Assembly (NCBI GenBank): GCA_018221175.1
Contig: JAAOYE010000068.1
Coordinates: 1-14,026 of the forward strand
DNA length: 14,026 nt
Source: Candidatus Woesearchaeota archaeon
Lineage (GTDB): Archaea; Nanobdellota; Nanobdellia; Woesearchaeales; BM511
Reading direction: 5' to 3'
The notes below the pieces were generated by a model, which was not told where the DNA came from, did no database searches, and was given only the letters and a program-made list of their open reading frames with translations. Below, in pieces: positions 1 to 6,581 of the stretch; position 1 is the stretch's first letter; the number at the start of each line of letters is the position of its first letter. Position numbers and translations under genes: made by a program.

Positions 1-1424
1 CATTTGTCTTTAGAGGTTTTCACTGTTTTCCATGGCTCGCACTCCTGAAAATACTGGTTGCCAGACTGGGATATCTTAAAGATTGTTTTTAGCGCTTGTT
101 TTATCAAAACTTTGTCCAGTTCGCCTGTGACTGCTTTTTGCAGCACCACCATTTCATCCCAAAACTCAAGCTCCTTTGAAGAAAGCTTTGTCTTTGTTAT
201 TTTTCCTTTTTGATATTTTGAGATAAATGTTAAAACCCTGTTAACTAAATTACCTAAATTAGCAACGAGCTCGTTGTTGTGTTTTTTTCCAAAATCTTCC
301 CAGCAAAATATTGTGTCTGCATTCTCTGGCCTGTTTGACAGCAGGTAGTATCTGTATGCATCTGCTGGTATTTTGGAGTTTTTAGCGTCATCTCCAAATA
401 CTCCGACATGACGTGACTTTGAAAACTTGCCGTCTTCATACTGCAGATACTCAGTTGAGTTGATATGGTAAAGCAAGGTGTAGTTATCATCTGCTCCAAT
501 TAGTGATGCTGGAAATACTATTGTGTGAAATGGGATGTTGTCTTTTGCCATGAACTGATACAGTTTGACATCTTTTGGTTTTTTCCACCAGTCCTTCCAC
601 TTATCAGTAAATTGCGCTGTTATTGAGATGTATCCGATTGGCGCGTCAAACCATACATAGAAAACCTTGTTTTCATATCCTTTCTTTGGGACTCTTATCC
701 CCCATTTAAGATCCCTTGAAATGGCCCTTTTTTCAAGGCCTTCCTTAAACCATGCGTTTGTCGTTGCCCATGCGTTTTGCGACCAAAAGCCGTCTTTTGA
801 TTGTTTTTTTGCCCAAGTTTCTAGCTTTGGCTGAAGTTTTGTAAGATTCAAAAACAGATGCTTTGTCTTTTTAGAGGCTGGTTTTGTCTTGTGGATTTTG
901 CAGTGCGCGTTTTTTAGCTCTTTTGGTGTGAGCAGTTTTCCGCAGTTGTCGCATTGGTCGCCTCTTGCTTCTTCATATTTGCAAAACGGGCATGCCCCCT
1001 CAACGTATCTGTCTGCCAAAAAATGTTTTCCTTTCTCGCAAAACAGCTGAAATGCTTCATCTTCTTCTATATATCCTCTTTTGTCAAGTTTTTTGAAGAT
1101 GTCTTGTGTGATTTCATGATGCTCTTTTTTGGATGTTCTTCCAAAATAATCAAATGATATGTTAAACCAGTCATATATTTCTTTGTGGATTTTGTAGTAT
1201 TTGTCGCAAATTTGCTTTGGCGTGACTCCTTCTTCCAGTGCCTTTGTTTCTGTTGCAGTCCCGTGCTCGTCTGTTCCGCAGATATACAATGTCTCGTTTC
1301 CTATTAAGCGGTTGAATCTGGCAAACACATCTGCAGAGAGCACGCTGCCTATAATGTTTCCAAGGTGCGGCACATTATTCACATAGGGAAGTGCGCTTGT
1401 CACGAGTATTTTTTTCTTTGCCAT
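1..1424 (-). CDS. metG: methionyl-tRNA synthetase, 3' end off the window
   Basis: Charges tRNA-Met with methionine in the cytoplasm (class I aminoacyl-tRNA synthetase). I translated about 474 codons from ATG at 1424-1422; no stop is reached, so the rest of the gene lies left of the window. The protein opens MAKKKILVTSALPYVNNVPH, and the HIGH signature is HLGN at residues 20-23. A zinc knuckle CPFC...CDNC has cysteines at residues 145, 148, 158 and 161. The catalytic-domain stretch YVWFDAPIGYISIT is present, and the KMSKS loop reads KFSKS at residues 333-337 (bases 414-428), a form usual in archaeal and many other MetRS. The helical anticodon-binding domain begins at about residue 375 (NLGNLVNRVLTF) and is cut off. 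Whether a C-terminal tRNA-binding domain follows cannot be seen. The start is supported by a TATA box 26 bases upstream, implying a leaderless mRNA. It lies 36 bases downstream of the mscS stop. Confidence 0.97.
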   Translation of the reverse strand, partial: MAKKKILVTSALPYVNNVPHLGNIIGSVLSADVFARFNRLIGNETLYICGTDEHGTATETKALEEGVTPKQICDKYYKIHKEIYDWFNISFDYFGRTSKKEHHEITQDIFKKLDKRGYIEEDEAFQLFCEKGKHFLADRYVEGACPFCKYEEARGDQCDNCGKLLTPKELKNAHCKIHKTKPASKKTKHLFLNLTKLQPKLETWAKKQSKDGFWSQNAWATTNAWFKEGLEKRAISRDLKWGIRVPKKGYENKVFYVWFDAPIGYISITAQFTDKWKDWWKKPKDVKLYQFMAKDNIPFHTIVFPASLIGADDNYTLLYHINSTEYLQYEDGKFSKSRHVGVFGDDAKNSKIPADAYRYYLLSNRPENADTIFCWEDFGKKHNNELVANLGNLVNRVLTFISKYQKGKITKTKLSSKELEFWDEMVVLQKAVTGELDKVLIKQALKTIFKISQSGNQYFQECEPWKTVKTSKDK

Positions 1425-1445
1425 AAGAAATAATGATTAATGCAT

Positions 1446-1453
1446 TATTTAAA
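1446..1453 (-). promoter_or_regulatory. TATA box of metG
   Basis: On the minus strand this reads TTTAAATA, centred about 26 bases before the metG ATG at 1424. That is the archaeal TATA-to-start distance expected for a leaderless transcript. No Shine-Dalgarno sequence precedes the ATG, which fits. The box sits in the 36-base gap after mscS, so metG can be transcribed independently of the upstream operon, although read-through cannot be excluded. Confidence 0.6.
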
Positions 1454-1460
1454 AACCTTA

Positions 1461-2531
1461 TTACTTAGAAACATAAACTTTCTGCGTTGGGTAGGCAAAT
1501 TCAATTTTTTCTTTTTCAAAGGCTTTTTTGATTGCAAAGTTTATTTTTTGCTGTGAGTCCATGTATTTGCTATAATCTTTTGAATTAACATAATACACAA
1601 CCTCATAGATTAATGCGAAGTCTCCAAATGCTTTGAAGTGAGCCCTGTCAAATGTCAGCCCATCTGTTTTTTTGATTATGTCTTCAATTATCTTTGGTAT
1701 TTTCTCAACCTTTTTTGAAGGCGTTTCATATATGACTCCAATTGGAAAGACTATCCTTCTCTTTTTCATCCGCTTATAGTTGTTGACTCTTGTTGATGTG
1801 AGCTCTGTGTTTGATACAATCAGCTCCTGGCCTTTTAGGGTTTTTATCCTAGTTGTCTTTATCCCGATGTGTTCGACTGTTCCCATGTCAGTGCCAATAA
1901 TGATAAAGTCGCCTGTTTCAAAAGGCTTGTCAAAATATATGCTAAATGATGAGAAAAGGTCTGAGAGTATGTTTTGAAGCGCAAAAGCAATTGCGATTCC
2001 CCCTATTCCAACGCTTGCAATAAGAGGCGTTATTTCTATTCCCAGGTTTTGCAAAATAAACATTATGCCAATAACCCAGACAACACCTTTGATAATTTTT
2101 GAAATCACCTTTAGAAATGAAACATCATGTTTTTTGTCTTTTCTTTTTCTTTTCTTAATCTCTTTTTCTGTGAAAAATGTGATGATAGTGTTTACAGATT
2201 TTATTGCGTAATAGCCTAGGCTGAGAATCACGATTGCATTAATTCCTTTTTTTAACAAGTCATGAATCTCAATTAGTGTTGATGACAAGTATAATGCTAA
2301 AAAGAAGTAAAACGGCCAGCTAAAGCTGTCCAGCATTTCAATAAGCATGTCATCAAGTTTCATCTTTGTTTTTTTTGCAAACCTTTTTAGCTGCACAAGA
2401 ACTATTAGTTCAAATACTTTAAGGCCTGACAGTATCAAGATTACAAGACCTAAAAACAATGTATAATCATTTAGTGTGTTTCCAAAAAGCTCTGTTGCAA
2501 ATATTGGGTTAAATTGTGTTAGGTCAATCAT
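1461..2531 (-). CDS. mscS: MscS-family small-conductance mechanosensitive channel
   Basis: A membrane channel of 356 aa expected to open under membrane tension and release solutes after hypo-osmotic shock. Hydrophobic segments lie at about residues 22-47, 72-90, 97-120, 148-165 and 168-186. The last is the pore helix TM3, with the small-residue pattern ASVGIGGIAIAFALQNILSD, followed by the family signature FDKPFETGDFI (200-210) that starts the beta domain. The middle domain has TLKGQELIVSNTEL (231-244) and the C-terminal alpha/beta domain ends in IEFAYPTQKVYV (343-354), all typical of MscS. A strongly basic loop (KKRKRKDKKHD, 126-136) lies between TM segments. The ATG overlaps the stop of the upstream zinc-ribbon gene (ATGA, 2531-2528), suggesting translational coupling in an operon with it and the PLP-enzyme gene. 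Family is firm; gating stimulus and ion selectivity cannot be read from sequence. Confidence 0.95.
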   Translation of the reverse strand: MIDLTQFNPIFATELFGNTLNDYTLFLGLVILILSGLKVFELIVLVQLKRFAKKTKMKLDDMLIEMLDSFSWPFYFFLALYLSSTLIEIHDLLKKGINAIVILSLGYYAIKSVNTIITFFTEKEIKKRKRKDKKHDVSFLKVISKIIKGVVWVIGIMFILQNLGIEITPLIASVGIGGIAIAFALQNILSDLFSSFSIYFDKPFETGDFIIIGTDMGTVEHIGIKTTRIKTLKGQELIVSNTELTSTRVNNYKRMKKRRIVFPIGVIYETPSKKVEKIPKIIEDIIKKTDGLTFDRAHFKAFGDFALIYEVVYYVNSKDYSKYMDSQQKINFAIKKAFEKEKIEFAYPTQKVYVSK

Positions 2532-2920
2532 TTTTTCTTTGGGGCTTTCATCTTTTTTGTGATGGCAAGTTTCTTATTGCATCCTCTGCACTCAAAAACA
2601 TAAGAGCTTACTCCTTCAAAAGTCTTTCGCTTAAACTCAGTTTTGGCCTCTCCTTTATGGGAACAGTGCGGGCATGTGTAGACTATTTCCATCATGAGTT
2701 TTCCTTCATGCTCTTTTTTTTCTTCTGTAAATCCGCACTCCGGGCAAACATATTCTTTTGCTCTGATTTTTACTTTGCCGTCTTTTACAGGTTTTCCCAT
2801 CTTGCCTTTCTTGCACTTTGGGCATAATGCTTTGTATACCCATGCTTTAGCGTTTCCATCCCCTATTTCTCTGTTTGTAAAATAAATAACTTCATCCATG
2901 CTGTCAGGTATTACAACCAT
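2528..2920 (-). CDS. four-CxxC zinc-ribbon protein of unknown function
   Basis: A 130-aa protein with four CxxC pairs: CPKC at 33-36, CPEC at 59-62, CPHC at 83-86 and CRGC at 111-114. The spacing (about 22-24 residues between pairs) fits two consecutive zinc ribbons, each built from two knuckles. The rest is charged, ending in a basic tail (KKMKAPKKK). No signal peptide or membrane segment is visible, so it is probably cytosolic. Such ribbons bind nucleic acid or act as protein-protein adaptors in archaea, but I recognise no specific family and assign no function. The ATG directly abuts the stop of the upstream PLP-enzyme gene (TAA at 2923-2921, ATG at 2920-2918), and the stop overlaps the mscS start by 4 bases, so the three genes should be co-transcribed. 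Confidence 0.85.
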   Translation of the reverse strand: MVVIPDSMDEVIYFTNREIGDGNAKAWVYKALCPKCKKGKMGKPVKDGKVKIRAKEYVCPECGFTEEKKEHEGKLMMEIVYTCPHCSHKGEAKTEFKRKTFEGVSSYVFECRGCNKKLAITKKMKAPKKK

Positions 2921-3766
2921 TTAATCATCCTCCTCTGCTTCATCATCTGAAAAATCTTCTTCGTGCGTTTCTGAGAGCCTTTTTATCTCAATTGAGATTG
3001 CAGCCTCATTTATGCGAATGTATCTTGGACACTCAGTATAGTCCAAGTCGTGGTCTTCGCAGTATTTGACAATGTAGTTTTTTTCCTCGTTATTATTAAA
3101 CTTTACTATAACATTAATTCCTTTTCCATCCATGTGTACAATATCATATGCGTCAAGTGCTTCTATCACATCAAAGCGTTTTATAGTTAAAAATGCCAGT
3201 CTGTCTTCAAGCTCGTCAAGCTTTTTTCCAAGCAAGTTTAAGAAATGCGCACTTGGCTTGTATGTATTTAGTTCTGTGAGCTCTTTGAAAAGCCCTTCAT
3301 CGTCTGTTGCGATAAATCCTCCTTCACCCATCTCAATTGGCTTTGCATTTCCAAAGCTGCCAAGTATTACATCCCCATATTTTGCTTCCTCAGTTCCTAT
3401 TGAGCCTGTTACATCATTTATTAAGAAAATCTCGTTATCTAAACAAGTTTGAGCTATGTGCTCCATGTCCTGGAGTGCCACGTATCCCGGCATTGAGTTG
3501 ATTAGTAAAACTGAGCCAGCGTATTTTTTTAGATCATCTGAATTTACAAGACCATAGTCTGTTTCCAGCTCTATTTTGTTAAATTCAAATTGGTCTATAT
3601 ATTCATGGTATTTTAGCCATCCGCCCTGGTCTTGGATTAAGATTCTTTCATGAAGCCTCATCTTTAAAACATTTAGGATTAATTTTATTGCGGAGTTTCC
3701 GCGCTCTGTAAAGATTATGTGGTTTTTATCTACGAGTTCCAAAAGTTTTCTGACTGTGTCTGGCAT
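2921..3766 (-). CDS. compact DegT/DnrJ/EryC1-like PLP-dependent enzyme
   Basis: A 281-aa fold-type I PLP protein. TERGNSAIKL (20-29) matches the N-terminal glycine/serine region that contacts the cofactor. NDVTGSIGT (117-125) carries the Asp (D118) that pairs with the pyridine nitrogen. SFGNAKPIEMGEGGFI (137-152) matches the family's Schiff-base motif, with K142 as the likely PLP lysine before the GEGG turn. Because both key residues are kept it is probably catalytic. It is shorter than usual DegT-family sugar aminotransferases (roughly 360-400 aa), with a reduced small domain and an acidic tail (EEDFSDDEAEEDD). Substrate is unknown: a nucleotide-sugar aminotransferase for surface glycans is the default guess, but no other sugar-nucleotide gene is nearby. 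It is first gene of an operon with the zinc-ribbon and MscS genes. The ATG lies 29 bases downstream of a TATA box, supporting the start. Confidence 0.8.
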   Translation of the reverse strand: MPDTVRKLLELVDKNHIIFTERGNSAIKLILNVLKMRLHERILIQDQGGWLKYHEYIDQFEFNKIELETDYGLVNSDDLKKYAGSVLLINSMPGYVALQDMEHIAQTCLDNEIFLINDVTGSIGTEEAKYGDVILGSFGNAKPIEMGEGGFIATDDEGLFKELTELNTYKPSAHFLNLLGKKLDELEDRLAFLTIKRFDVIEALDAYDIVHMDGKGINVIVKFNNNEEKNYIVKYCEDHDLDYTECPRYIRINEAAISIEIKRLSETHEEDFSDDEAEEDD

Positions 3767-3781
3767 TAGTTTTTGATAAAT

Positions 3782-3790
3782 CTTAAATAT
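3782..3790 (+). promoter_or_regulatory. TATA box of the methyltransferase gene
   Basis: Plus-strand CTTAAATAT is centred about 28 bases before the ATG at 3814, fitting a leaderless start. It abuts the divergent minus-strand box at 3791-3799, so TBP/TFB assembly on one probably excludes the other. Confidence 0.5.
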
Positions 3791-3799
3791 GTTATAAAG
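3791..3799 (-). promoter_or_regulatory. TATA box of the PLP-enzyme/zinc-ribbon/mscS operon
   Basis: On the minus strand this reads CTTTATAAC, centred about 29 bases before the ATG at 3766, consistent with a leaderless archaeal promoter. It lies immediately to the right of the plus-strand TATA box of the methyltransferase gene, so the two divergent promoters overlap in footprint. Confidence 0.55.
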
Positions 3800-3813
3800 G
3801 TTTTGCTTAATTC

Positions 3814-4314
3814 ATGGAGGGTTATTATGATTCTATAAGTGAAGGTTATGAAGAGCTTTATCGTGAAGAACAGGAAAAAAAGATGAAAATAATACTTTCT
3901 GAGGTGAAAGTCAGTCCTGATGAAACCTTATTAGATGTGGGGTGCGGGACAGGCATTACAATAGTTCCTTGGAAATGCATTAGAACCGGGCTTGACCCTG
4001 CAAGAAAGCTGCTTGAAAAGGCGCATGACAAAGAAAATGTGAAGTATGTTCTTGGCAGGGCACAGGACATTCCTTTTGATGATGACAGCTTTGATATTGT
4101 CACATCAATTACTGCGATTCAGAATTTTGAAGTATTAAAAAAAGGCCTATCTGAGATTAAAAGAGTTGGCAAAAAAAGGTTTGTCTTGAGTTTTTTGAAA
4201 AGAAGCGAGAAAAAAGAGATGATTGAAAAGTTCATTAATGATATGTTCCGAGTGATAAAAATTATTGAAGAGGACAAAGATTTGATTTTTATTTGTGAAA
4301 AACAAAACATTTAA
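3814..4314 (+). CDS. small class I SAM-dependent methyltransferase
   Basis: A 166-aa cytosolic methyltransferase with a Rossmann-type SAM fold. The N-terminal YYDSISEGYEELY (4-16) resembles the cap found before motif I in UbiE-like enzymes. Motif I is LLDVGCGTGI (39-48), the acidic ribose-binding residue is D61 in GLDPA, and AQDIPFDDDSFDIV (83-96) covers motifs II-III. After strand 5 (RFVLSFLKR, 122-130) the chain is short, so a large substrate-recognition insert is absent; the protein is smaller than typical methyltransferase-11 members. The substrate cannot be told. The ATG at 3814 is favoured because the TATA box lies 28 bases upstream; the GGAGG just after the A of the ATG is within codons 2-3 and is not a ribosome site. 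Its TAA stop (4312-4314) lies inside the TATA box of the following antitoxin gene. Confidence 0.9.
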   Translation: MEGYYDSISEGYEELYREEQEKKMKIILSEVKVSPDETLLDVGCGTGITIVPWKCIRTGLDPARKLLEKAHDKENVKYVLGRAQDIPFDDDSFDIVTSITAIQNFEVLKKGLSEIKRVGKKRFVLSFLKRSEKKEMIEKFINDMFRVIKIIEEDKDLIFICEKQNI

Positions 4315-4317
4315 ATA
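4310..4317 (+). promoter_or_regulatory. TATA box of the antitoxin/toxin operon
   Basis: TTTAAATA centred about 26 bases before the antitoxin ATG at 4340, giving a leaderless or nearly leaderless transcript. It contains the stop codon of the upstream methyltransferase gene, so the two transcription units are packed with no spare sequence. Confidence 0.6.
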
Positions 4318-4334
4318 CTATAGTCAACTATAGT
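4317..4334 (+). promoter_or_regulatory. doubled palindromic operator of the toxin-antitoxin operon
   Basis: The sequence ACTATAGTCAACTATAGT consists of two copies of the perfect 8-bp palindrome ACTATAGT separated by CA. The copies are 10 bp apart centre to centre, one helical turn, so two dimers would bind the same DNA face. It begins at the last base of the TATA box and ends 5 bases before the start codon. Ribbon-helix-helix antitoxins commonly repress their own operon by cooperative binding to such tandem palindromes (known for the family); that this site is the operator is inference. Confidence 0.65.
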
Positions 4335-4339
4335 TTGCT

Positions 4340-4558
4340 ATGACAACGACTATTCAGATAAGCAATGAATTAAAACAAACTCTTTCTAAAAGAAAACTCT
4401 ATAAAAAAGAGACATATGAAGAAGTTATCTGGGACTTAATTGAAGATACAATGGAGCTTTCAGAGCAAACAAAGAAAAACATGGAAATATCTAAAGAACA
4501 AATCAAAAGAGGAGAATTTAAAACTCTTGAAGAAGTAAAAAAGGAGCTTAGATTATAA
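4340..4558 (+). CDS. relB: ribbon-helix-helix antitoxin (RelB-like)
   Basis: A 72-aa antitoxin. The N-terminal MTTTIQISNELKQTLSKRKL followed by KKETYEEVIWDLIED (22-36) is the archaeal RHH pattern, with a short beta-strand for DNA contact (TTIQIS) and two helices for dimerisation. The charged C-terminal part (EQIKRGEFKTLEEVKKEL) is the type of segment that wraps the toxin. It is expected to neutralise the RelE-type product of the next gene and to repress its own promoter. The TAA stop abuts the toxin ATG at 4559, the coupled layout usual for type II systems. A TATA box 26 bases upstream supports the start. The relB label is by role; the protein may belong to one of the DUF-named archaeal RHH families instead. 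Confidence 0.85.
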   Translation: MTTTIQISNELKQTLSKRKLYKKETYEEVIWDLIEDTMELSEQTKKNMEISKEQIKRGEFKTLEEVKKELRL

Positions 4559-4810
4559 ATGTATGAAATCATACTATCAACTTCTGCACAAAGAGAGTTA
4601 AAAAAACTTGAAAAAATAATTCAGGAAAGAATTATATCTAAACTTGAAAGAATTAGAGTTAGGCCTGAGACATACTTAAAAAAACTGGTAGGGACCCCTG
4701 ATTATAGTCTAAGGGTTGGCGATTATAGGCTTATAATTGAATTAGATAAAGGAAAGCTAATTCTTCACGTAATTGAGATTGGGCACAGAAAAAACATCTA
4801 TAAACAGTAA
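4559..4810 (+). CDS. relE: RelE/ParE-superfamily toxin
   Basis: An 83-aa toxin with the RelE fold, expected to cleave mRNA in the ribosome and stop growth when its antitoxin is lost. Visible features are the N-terminal strand and helices (YEIILSTSAQRELKKLEKII), the strand-turn-strand SLRVGDYRLIIEL (50-62) with arginines R52 and R57 that correspond to conserved basic positions of archaeal RelE, and the C-terminal strand HVIEIGHRKNIYK (70-82). Length matches the family and no lesion is seen, so it is probably active. A GGAG sequence (4543-4546) within the antitoxin's last codons lies 12 bases before the ATG, a possible but distant ribosome site. Its TAA at 4808-4810 is immediately followed by the thermosome TATA box. 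A ParE-like gyrase target is less likely given the archaeal RelE-type C-terminus. Confidence 0.88.
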   Translation: MYEIILSTSAQRELKKLEKIIQERIISKLERIRVRPETYLKKLVGTPDYSLRVGDYRLIIELDKGKLILHVIEIGHRKNIYKQ

Positions 4811-4820
4811 TATTTAAAAA
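4811..4820 (+). promoter_or_regulatory. TATA box of the thermosome gene
   Basis: TATTTAAAAA lies directly after the relE stop and about 47 bases before the thermosome ATG, predicting transcription start near 4840 and a leader of roughly 20 bases. This is the one promoter in the window whose spacing clearly implies an untranslated leader. Confidence 0.5.
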
Positions 4821-4849
4821 GAGGGCTAAATTCATTCCTGCACTAATAC

Positions 4850-4855
4850 AGGTGG
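4850..4855 (+). promoter_or_regulatory. Shine-Dalgarno-like site of the thermosome gene
   Basis: AGGTGG ends 7 bases before the ATG at 4863, within the short leader predicted from the upstream TATA box. It resembles the archaeal anti-SD target (GGAGGTGATC). It supports the chosen start and agrees with strong, leadered translation of an abundant chaperonin. Confidence 0.5.
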
Positions 4856-4862
4856 ATAAACA

Positions 4863-6500
4863 ATGTCAAAAGATGTACAGCCAATATTTATAATGCCTGA
4901 AGGCACAAGCAGATCAAGCGGCAAGGTAGCGCAAAGAAACAATATAATGGCTGCAAAGCTAGTTGCAGAAACTGTTAGGACCACTCTTGGCCCAAAAGGC
5001 ATGGACAAAATGCTTGTTGATTCTATTGGAGACATAATCGTCACTAACGACGGCGTCACAATCCTTGAAGAGATGCAAATCGAGCACCCGGCCGCAAAGA
5101 TGATAGTAGAGATTGCAAAAACGCAGGAAGACGAAGTAGGGGATGGAACAACCACAGCTGTTGTTTTGGCCGGCGAATTCTTGAAGAAAGCTGAGGCTTT
5201 GCTTGAGCAGGAAATTCATCCAACAGTCATTGCCAAAGGCTACAGAATCGCAGCTGACAAAGCAAATCAGATTCTCAACAAAATCGCAAAGACATGCACT
5301 GATAAAGACAAAAAAATCCTAAGCGACGTTGCTATTACTGCAATGGTTGGAAAAGGCGCTGAAAGCGCCAAAGGCAAACTTTCTGGAATCGTTGTAAAAG
5401 CAGTTGAAGCTGTGATGGAAAAAAGAAACGGGAAAAACACTATTGACACTGACGATATAAAAATTGAGAAAAAAGTTGGAAGCTCAATTGAAGAAACAGA
5501 ACTGATTGAAGGAATTATATTAGACAAAGAAAGAGTTAATTCTGGAATGCCAAAAAACGTGAAAAACGCAAAGATCGCACTTGTAGATTCTGCTATCGAA
5601 ATAAAAGACACAGAAACAGACGCAAAAATCACTATTACTGACCCTGAAAAGCTACAGGCATTTTTGGACATGGAAGAAGACATGCTAAAAAAAATGGTTG
5701 ATAAAATCTCAGGTTCGGGCGCCAACGTGTTGTTTTGCCAAAAAGGAATTGACGATGTTGCACAGCACTTTTTGTCAAAAAAAGGAATTTATGCGTGCAG
5801 ACGGGTAAAAAAATCAGATATGGAAAAGCTTTCTAAAGCAACAGGCGGAAAAATTGTTACAAACCTTGATGATTTGTCAAAAACAGACATTGGTACTGCA
5901 GGTGTTGTTGAAGAAAGAAAAGTTGGCGACGAACACATGACTTACGTTTTTGACTGCAACTCAGCAAAGGCAGTCACTCTTCTTGTTAGAGGCGGAACAG
6001 AGCACGTTGTTGACGAAGTTACTCGTGCTGTTGAAGACGCTATTGGCGATGTTTCTGCCACGCTAATATCTGGAAAAGTTGTTGCAGGTGCTGGGGCTCC
6101 CGAAATCGAAGTAGCAAAAGAATTGAAGAAATATGCTAATTCCTTGTCTGGAAGAGAGCAGCTGGCAGTTAGCGCGTTTGCAGAAGCAATGGAAATAATT
6201 CCAAGAACGCTTTCTGAGAATGCAGGTCTTGACCCAATAGATACATTAACAGATCTAAAAGCGCAGCATGACAAAGGAAAGAAGTGGGCTGGCATCAATG
6301 TTTTTAATGGCAAAGTAATGGATGCGTGGAACGAGGGCGTCATAGAGCCATTAAAGATTAAAACGCAAGCTATTAGCAGCGCCTCTGAAGTTGCTGTTAT
6401 GATTCTAAGAATTGACGATGTTATCGCATCTGGCGAGACAGGCGCTGCTCCGCAGATGCCTCCTCCCGGAATGGGCGGTCCTGGCATGGACATGATGTAG
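4863..6500 (+). CDS. thsA: thermosome subunit (group II chaperonin)
   Basis: A 545-aa ATP-driven cytosolic protein-folding machine subunit that forms an eight- or nine-membered double ring with a built-in lid. Equatorial-domain signatures are TLGPKGMDKML (41-51), NDGVTIL (62-68) and the ATP-binding GDGTTT (93-98). The apical domain spans about residues 210-365. The second equatorial half has RAVEDAI (388-394), whose D392 matches the hydrolytic Asp of the family, and VAGAGAPEIEVA (407-418). The end GMGGPGMDMM is the Gly/Met-rich tail typical of thermosomes. Full length and intact. It stands as a single gene with its own promoter between two small accessory gene pairs. The subunit letter is arbitrary, since paralogues elsewhere cannot be seen. 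Its sequence is less A+T-rich than the flanking cassettes, as expected for a highly expressed housekeeping gene. Confidence 0.98.
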   Translation: MSKDVQPIFIMPEGTSRSSGKVAQRNNIMAAKLVAETVRTTLGPKGMDKMLVDSIGDIIVTNDGVTILEEMQIEHPAAKMIVEIAKTQEDEVGDGTTTAVVLAGEFLKKAEALLEQEIHPTVIAKGYRIAADKANQILNKIAKTCTDKDKKILSDVAITAMVGKGAESAKGKLSGIVVKAVEAVMEKRNGKNTIDTDDIKIEKKVGSSIEETELIEGIILDKERVNSGMPKNVKNAKIALVDSAIEIKDTETDAKITITDPEKLQAFLDMEEDMLKKMVDKISGSGANVLFCQKGIDDVAQHFLSKKGIYACRRVKKSDMEKLSKATGGKIVTNLDDLSKTDIGTAGVVEERKVGDEHMTYVFDCNSAKAVTLLVRGGTEHVVDEVTRAVEDAIGDVSATLISGKVVAGAGAPEIEVAKELKKYANSLSGREQLAVSAFAEAMEIIPRTLSENAGLDPIDTLTDLKAQHDKGKKWAGINVFNGKVMDAWNEGVIEPLKIKTQAISSASEVAVMILRIDDVIASGETGAAPQMPPPGMGGPGMDMM

Positions 6501-6527
6501 TTACAAAATGTCTAAAATTCACAAAAT

Positions 6528-6560
6528 ATTTATAAAGTAAATTACAAAAATAATAAATAT
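6528..6560 (+). promoter_or_regulatory. candidate promoter of the DUF5678/protease cassette
   Basis: The AT-rich gap after the thermosome holds two TATA-like elements: ATTTATAAAG (6528-6537), which would give a leader of about 20-25 bases, and AATAAATATT (6552-6561), whose centre is about 26 bases before the ATG at 6582 and would give a leaderless mRNA. No Shine-Dalgarno sequence precedes the ATG, which favours the second, but the first is the better TATA box. Confidence 0.4.
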
Positions 6561-6581
6561 TAGTACAACATATTATAAAAA

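Noticed and set aside
1780..3452. Several plus-strand open frames of 60-106 codons opposite the mscS, zinc-ribbon and PLP-enzyme genes
   Set aside because: All are antisense to well-supported genes, with Ser/Phe-rich shadow composition and no promoters of their own.
3815..3819. GGAGG as a Shine-Dalgarno sequence
   Set aside because: It begins inside the methyltransferase start codon at 3814; the only ATG downstream at suitable distance is out of the coding frame.
5267..5725. Minus-strand open frame of 152 codons inside the thermosome gene
   Set aside because: Ser/Phe/Ile-rich shadow of Glu/Lys/Asp codons on the coding strand; no start signals.
5942..6493. Minus-strand open frame of 183 codons inside the thermosome gene
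   Set aside because: It is antisense to a clear thermosome coding sequence, with composition expected of a shadow frame.
6501..6581. Possible small RNA or tRNA gene in the gap after the thermosome
   Set aside because: The gap is nearly pure A/T with only TATA-like elements; no stem-loops or tRNA signatures are visible.
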